NCBI GenBank assembly: GCA_963693315.1
Contig: OY856188.1
Span: 223,180,996 to 223,244,995, forward strand
DNA: 64,000 nt
Direction: 5' to 3'
DNA from: Diogma glabrata
Lineage: Eukaryota; Arthropoda; Insecta; Diptera; Cylindrotomidae
In this document: in pieces, positions 59,079 through 64,000 of the stretch
Position numbering within the stretch: the first letter of the stretch is position 1
How the letters are laid out: each line of letters begins with the position of its first letter
Program-made: the position numbers and the translations under genes
Notes under the pieces: generated by a model
What the model was told of the DNA's origin: nothing
Databases searched by the model: none
What the model saw: only the letters and a program-made list of their open reading frames with translations

Positions 59079-59386
59079 ATTCTAATGATCAATATTATAC
59101 TTGGACTAACCATCTCACAGAAGGAGGCCTTAAAAAACCTTCCCCGCAGATGATGAAAAACATAGAACAGCTCGAGTCAATATTTAATGACGTTAATAAC
59201 AATTCACTCTTAGTAAGAAAAGATTACATAAAAAATTTAATAGACCTTTCAAAAGATGTTGACTGCGACGAGAAAATTAAAACAATTTTCTTCAGGTCTA
59301 GAATGTTTTTTCGAATGAAGGAACTAAACCAAACAATTTTAGACATGACCACGAGAAAAAGAAAATTTAATAAAATAGTAACTTAA

Positions 59387-59814
59387 ATTATATTTCTCGC
59401 CTATCTCGTAAGCTTAATTTACAGTTAATAATTATTTATAATTGAAATTTCCCAAGAAAAAAGTCAAATACCTATATATGATCCTCATAATCAGATTTTC
59501 CATTCTCATTCGAATTTATATTTTTCTCGTACATTTTTCCATTAACAAATATATCGTTTATTTGAAAAAATAAGTTAATTACATATGTACTTTATTTAAA
59601 ATAAAATATTTTATTGTTAAAATAAAATATTTTATTGTTAAAATAAAGTACAATAAAGCCGTTTTCGATTTAAATTCTATACATTTCATTGAAGCAAAAA
59701 TTATTCAACTCACTGAGTGACGTCATGCGCAGAAAAAACCAAAATAGAAATTTTAACAATCATACCTTTCACTAATAATTTAAATAAAAACGCCAATTTC
59801 TTGTTAACTAATAG
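59387..59814. other. 3' flank of the THAP transposase
   Basis: AT-rich sequence with a short tandem (ttaaaataaaatattttattg). A phrase TGACGTCA near 59715 has an inverted counterpart near 49703, with GTGAGT spaced three bases away in both, possibly subterminal repeats of the old P-like element. No gene. Confidence 0.4.
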
Positions 59815-59885
59815 TTTTATTTACTATATACGTATTTCGAAAGCTATGCTTTCATCGACAGTAGTATATATCAAAACTAAATTTT
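59815..59885 (-). ncRNA. Hammerhead-ribozyme-like remnant of a Penelope-like element
   Basis: On the minus strand: TATATAC, a CTG-TCG-ATGA segment, helix AAGC/GCTTT closing a short loop, CGAAA, TAC, then GTATATA pairing with the first arm. This resembles a type I hammerhead (core CUGAUGA...GAAA) of the kind known from Penelope-like elements, but the CUGAUGA box appears to carry three extra bases, so activity is doubtful. It lies about 240 bp beyond the end of the Penelope-like frame on the same strand, where such ribozymes are expected. Confidence 0.5.
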
Positions 59886-60123
59886 AGAGTACATTGTAAT
59901 TGAGTTATATACAAACAGTTATCCTTAAAAATATTAGACCTTCAAAAATATAAAACAATAAACATTCAAATACTTAGATGCTATGACAAATGTAAAACCT
60001 AATTAACAAAAAAAAAAAATTAAATATGACAAAACAATAAAAAGGTGAAAAGGGGATGGATGTCTTAATTATTACAAAAAATTTTTTTATAAATTGATGA
60101 ATGGACTAATTACAAAATAAGAT

Positions 60124-60770
60124 TTACATTCTGGATTTAATATTTCCTTCTTTTGAGTTCATCAAAATACCTGGGTTTTTTTGATTTTGTTCTTCAATAA
60201 AAAATGACTCATATGCTTCAAGATATTTTGGATTATTCACTTGTTTAATGAGTTTCAATTTTGTTGGATCCGTCGAATGGTTATTTTCAAGCATGTGAGC
60301 TGCGACACTGGAGTTTTCTGGACGTTTATGTTTAATATCAGCTAGATGTTCCTTTAGTCGTTGTCCAATCATTCTTTGTGATAATCCTATATAAAATTGA
60401 TCACAGTCATTGCAATGAATTTTATAAACACCAGGTTCTCACTCGGGCTGGTTTTGGTTTTAGAGGGGGCAATAAGATCTTTTAATTTATTCTGGCTATT
60501 GTTTACAATGGTGATATTGGATTTTTTGAAAATTCTCTGCAATTTGTTGTTGATTTCTTTATTGTACGGTAATGCAATTCTTTATGATTTTTGTTTAGAT
60601 TCTGGAGTAAGTTTTGTGATGTTTTGTAACCGACTTTTTCGACGTTTTTTGTTGTAAATATTGTTAACAAACTCGTTACTGTAACCGTTTCTTCTTGCGA
60701 TATTCCTGATGTTATTTAATTCCTTGATGGGGAAACGTAGATTTTGATTTTATAAGGCTGGTATGGTCAT
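60124..60770 (-). pseudogene. Penelope-like element C-terminus with GIY-YIG endonuclease region
   Basis: The minus strand gives LPYNKEINNKLQRIFKKSNI, then, after a frameshift near 60435, VYKIHCNDCDQFYIGLSQR, IGQRLKEHLADIKH and VAAHMLENNH, ending at 60124. CNDCDQFYIG followed by a KEH and AAH..NNH pattern is the signature of the GIY-YIG nuclease in Penelope-like retroelements. The reverse transcriptase is missing. The + strand frame here is a shadow. Confidence 0.8.
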
Positions 60771-61097
60771 TTTAAAACTTATAAATGTCAAAGAAAATTT
60801 ATTCAAAATAAAAAAACTCAAAGATACTTTATTAAATTTATTTAAAATCAATTTTAATATGATTTGTTTTCAACATGATTTCAATAAATTTGCTTAAAAT
60901 TAATTTTAAAGCAATACCTACGATATAAAATCCATATTTTTTAAAGATTAGATGTTTACAATTTTTTATTAATTATCAATTATTTTATTTCACGCCATTT
61001 GCAATTATCAATGAACATTGCCATATGTAAAAAAATAGTTCCTGCTTAAATTTTTTTGAAATTTTTTATATGGAGTTTTATTTTTCAAGAAACGTTA
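60771..61097. repeat. AT-rich region with a third copy of the 'atggcg' repeat
   Basis: 60990-61090 matches 49430-49540 (cacgccatttgcaat, caatgaacattgccatatg). The repeat is interrupted at 61096 by a MITE and resumes at 61313-61390. Confidence 0.6.
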
Positions 61098-61312
61098 AGG
61101 CGTGCTATACACCTGAGCTAAGCTATGCGAGCTATGTTTTTAAAAAAGTAATGTTTTAATGCGAATAAAGCTTTTAAATAAAAATGTAATGTTTCCGTTT
61201 TTCTTTTCTTTTTTAAATGTTTTGTTTCCATAATGTTTTTTTCTATAATTACGTTATATACATTATTTTGTAAAAACAGTTCGCATAGTTTAGCTCAGGT
61301 GTATAACGCGCC
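61098..61312. mobile_element. 215-bp MITE, TA-flanked, inside the third 'atggcg' repeat
   Basis: Inverted ends read approximately AGGCGTGCTATACACC with GAGCTAAgCTATGCGA following. TA lies at 61096-61097 and 61313-61314. The interrupted repeat continues on both sides, confirming insertion. Non-coding. Confidence 0.78.
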
Positions 61313-61590
61313 TAAATCTTTTTTGAATTTTTTTTATATTGAGTTTTAATTTCAAAATGGCGCTTCAAGTTCACGATTTTTTTTCTTCTCAGCTCAGTGC
61401 TGCCAACAATTTAAAATATAATATTTTTTTTCTTTGCTTGACCGACATCGTTTTTTTCAAACCTTGACCCTGACCCAAATGAAAAAAACGCAGCTAGTAT
61501 AACGCAAATTTTTCTACGATATTTATTGTAAATTATTAAATTAGAAAATGACAACATAACATTCAAAATTCATTTTCTATTTTTTCATGA

Positions 61591-62791
61591 TTGGTCCACG
61601 CCGATTTCATGTGATGATTACCACATATTTTATACCTCGTGAGGCGCCTGTCCTTGACGAGTTCTTTTGTTCTGCCATTTTTCTCGATTCGGCCGCTTTT
61701 TCGTTCGGCAAGCTTCGAAAAATGCCGATTGCCCGGGATCTTGTAATTTTTTTTTTTTTTAACTGTTTTTTTAAAATTTGTTTTAGAACACGAGGGTAAG
61801 TAACCTTGTCCGACAAAAATTTGTCTGCTATTGTCTAGTCCGACAACCTGGGGTGCGTTTCGAAATTAACTATGGTTAACCATGGTAAACTTTACTCTAC
61901 CAAATGTCGTTTCAAAATTAACCACATAGTAAAAAATTTACTGGATGACAGATAAACCATCGTTTCAAAACTACATAGTTTTACTGTCATAGTAAAGTGT
62001 GACGTCACTATTTTAACTTTCTTTTACTCTAATCGATAGTAGAGTTTGTTAAGGTTCTAATGTCAAAACGAGTAAATATTTAAAATGACATGTCAACCGA
62101 TTTATAAAACAAATTATAATTTTTTATAATAAAAGAAAGTTTTAAATGTTGTTGAAAAAAAGTGAGAAATTATATTGTTTTGTGAATATATCGTATATTT
62201 AATTATTATAAACTAAGTATTTAATAATTTTAGTGAAATATGTTAGTTATTTTTATTTGATTCTGAAGACTGAAAAATAAATTATAGAAATAAAAAACAA
62301 ACATTACATTTTGAGTTTTATTTATCGTAGTTAGCATTAGTTTTTTATTCATTTGAATTTTTAGCGGTCTTTTTCTTTGACAATTTAATTTTGACAGCTT
62401 TACCATGGTAATTGTCATTCTATATGTGACGTCAATATTTTAACTTTGACATTATTACCATGGTTAACCGTGGTTAATTTCGAAACGCACTCCTGCACAT
62501 ACCAAAATGTCAGTTGTCGGACTCGACAATAGCAGACATATTTTGGTCGGACAAGCTTACCGTCGTGTTCTAAACTAAATTTCCCACCCCCCCACAGTTA
62601 AAAAAAAAATGTGGTAGCAAATTTAAAAGATCGCGGGCTATCGGAATTTTTCGGAGCTTGTCGAATGAAAAAGCGGCCGATTTGAGGAAAATGGCAGAAC
62701 AAAAGTTTTCGGACTCGTCAAGTGCAGGCGCCTTACGAAGCATAAAATATGTAGTAATCATTACATGAAATCGGCGTGTGGGCCCAGGGAC
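61591..62791. mobile_element. Long copy of the GTCCCTGGG MITE, containing another MITE
   Basis: The outer arms match 35553-35919, with the right end cccagggac followed by TA. The left tip is degraded (ggtccacgccgattt). Inside the arms a second palindromic layer carries GTCCGACA/TGTCGGAC words (61805-61846 and 62515-62555). The centre is interrupted by the MITE 61851-62492. Confidence 0.82.
61851..62492. mobile_element. 642-bp MITE with CTG target duplication
   Basis: The ends begin GGGTGCGTTTCGAAATTAAC (right end GAGTGCG in inverse). CTG lies at 61848-61850 and 62493-62495. Subterminal regions contain ATGGTTAACCATGG and TTTACT/AGTAAA words. A decayed relative lies near 33430-33505. Non-coding. 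It is the third element here with a CTG duplication. Confidence 0.85.
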
Positions 62792-62793
62792 TA

Positions 62794-63888
62794 ATAGCAA
62801 ATACAATTTGTTGTTTAGCGAAAATGATTTTACACTAGTGGAAAAAACCCATTTTCACAGGGGATTAAGCCTGGTTGAAAATAGACTTTTCATAGGCTAC
62901 CGAAGAAAAAGAACATTTTTTCCAAGTACAAATCTGTGTAAAAATTTTTTCTAAATTTGGTATTAGTTTTTTAAATTAATTATTTGTTTGATTTTTTTAT
63001 AAACATGCCTCTACCACTGTATACGAAATCCCCAGATCTCACGTGAACAAATTAATATTTTTAAACTAAACCTACACAACCGTACATCCTCACCTAAACA
63101 TTCTAACATAAACATCTCACACCCCATCTAGTTACAAAGTAACAGACAATAATTTTGATTCTTTGGATCAATTTCCATTGCTATTAATTAAGACTACAAA
63201 ATTGTCCATTTCAAATATTCTTAAAGTTAACAAAACGAAACGTTGCATTTCCTTCAAATTCCAGAAACCAGTTTTCGAACGTGAGATTGCTATGTTAGGG
63301 GTTATATTCATTTGCAAGACCAAAAAAAGTCCGTGTGGCAGAATGTCCGCTAGAAATAGGTAGATTTCGGGATCAGACAGACCTCTTGGACCCCGAACAT
63401 GAGTTAGAAAAAAAAGTTCAATCAGTTTAGTTCAGTTTAATTAAAACGCCCCGGTCGACGCGGAAAAGTTTGGTTACCGAAAAATCCAAAAAGTTAAAAT
63501 TAATAATGTGTTTACTGTTTGGTGAAACATATAAAAAAAGTTGTGTTCTAGAGAAAATTATTTTTTAGAAAATAAAGAATAAAATCAAGGAAAATTGTGT
63601 TCTATATTTTCAAAAAATAAAACTCAAGAAAAATTGTGTTCTATATTTTCAAAAAATATCATTAAATAAAAAATCAAGAAAAATAGTGTTCTGGAAAAGA
63701 TTTTCTTTTCAAGATCAATAAAAATCAAAAATTTAACTAAAACAAAATCTGAGTTCAACATTTGAAAGAAAAATTGAGACGGAAAGCAGAAAGAAACTAC
63801 GAAACCCACAACAGGTAAGTCGCTGTAGGAAGTTAATAAACAAAACAAGTGTAGCAAGGGTTTAGGGAAACAACACCCCGACGATTTT
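62794..63888. other. Intergenic, no gene seen
   Basis: No supported coding exon. Near 63590-63690 a phrase like caagaaaaattgtgttct recurs three times as a short imperfect tandem. Confidence 0.45.
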
Positions 63889-64000
63889 AACCCATTACAC
63901 ATGTACATAAAATAATTATAATTTAAAATAATTAAATAATATCGGAGAGATAGCATCACCTTGTCTTAAACCGGAGTCGACTTAAGAAAACTTTGATAAT
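63889..64000 (-). pseudogene. Partial LINE reverse transcriptase at the window edge
   Basis: The minus strand translates to VDSGLRQGDAISPILFNYF, the conserved RT motif of RTE/Jockey-type LINEs (SGLRQGD, SP.LFN). The frame before it contains a stop, and the element continues beyond the window. Too short to classify. Confidence 0.7.

Larger units (their letters stand above)
50027..59386 (+). pseudogene. P-element-like THAP-domain transposase gene, split by a BEL/Pao insertion
   Basis: P-element/THAP9-type transposases bind DNA by an N-terminal C2CH THAP finger and use GTP as cofactor. Exons: 50027-50409 (THAP finger: CAVFGC, an AQKWVHLCGR segment, CSKHF, GYMPKSARF), 50590-50727, 50784-51795 (coiled-coil start near ENQSLKLL, then LSLDEMKI and VSDLAGCN with probable catalytic Asp residues), 51861-52032 (VNDWFDCLNVR), and 52109-52550 continuing at 59084-59386. 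GT-AG junctions keep frame. The final exon has a one-base frameshift near 52375-52390 and is cut by the BEL element. In the motif before FFG, Lys occupies the place where I recall Glu (QDVLKNFFG). Original length would be about 815 aa, normal for the family. Clearly nonfunctional now. Confidence 0.88.

Noticed and set aside
60397..60657. 86-aa hydrophobic + strand frame
   Set aside because: It is antisense to the Penelope-like GIY-YIG region, which reads clearly on the other strand.

Overview
This is AT-rich eukaryotic nuclear DNA, almost certainly from an insect and probably a holometabolous one. The evidence is spliced genes with GT-AG introns, three zinc-finger genes with an N-terminal ZAD (zf-AD) domain, an arthropod-type MAP3K4/Mekk1 kinase, and Copia, BEL/Pao, P-like, mariner, RTE-like and Penelope-like elements. 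There are no bacterial genes, rRNAs, intact tRNA genes or CRISPR arrays.

Host genes. (1) A complete nine-exon Mekk1/MAP3K4 orthologue runs from 11223 to 26350 on the + strand. The exons sum to 4443 nt (1480 codons plus stop), and intron 1 is 7.6 kb and full of repeats. (2) Three paralogous ZAD-C2H2 genes, all on +, lie at 31665-33080, 34066-35312 and 47722-49136. Each has three exons, a first exon of exactly 39 codons and the same phase-0 introns. Copies 2 and 3 are pushed about 12 kb apart by transposon insertions.

Mobile DNA. 1-11 kb: an RTE-like LINE fragment split by a MITE, a foldback structure around a dead mariner, a TA-flanked MITE and a LINE-tailed retroposon. Mekk1 introns: paired MITEs, RTE-like and other LINE remnants, two more copies of the retroposon (one carrying an insertion with a tRNA-Lys 3' half), hairpins and a minisatellite. 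26.4-31.6 kb: a palindrome containing a LINE that itself contains a MITE, followed by long inverted repeats. 33-42.3 kb: several nested palindromic elements. 42491-47283: a structurally intact Copia with identical 252-bp LTRs and 5-bp target duplications. 50027-59386: a multi-exon P-element-like THAP transposase gene whose last exon is split by a 6.5-kb BEL/Pao element (52551-59078, minus strand, identical 380-bp LTRs, ATTCT duplications). 59.8-60.8 kb: a Penelope-like remnant with a GIY-YIG region and a nearby hammerhead-ribozyme-like sequence. 61-62.8 kb: nested MITEs.

Most unusual pattern. At least eight separate inverted-repeat elements have interiors or subterminal regions filled with degenerate copies of one short word in both orientations. 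Each family uses a different word (TTATCTCTC, TTATCTCAC, ATTGCA, AATAGGAAT, ATCGAAAC, TGACA, GACAAA, TGCAGAATT). Several have precise 3-bp target duplications, CTG in three cases, which suggests mobilisation by a PIF/Harbinger-like transposase.

The host genes show no sign of acting as one pathway. Mekk1 is a stress-MAPK kinase and the ZAD proteins are predicted DNA-binding regulators. The remaining sequence records repeated nested transposition.
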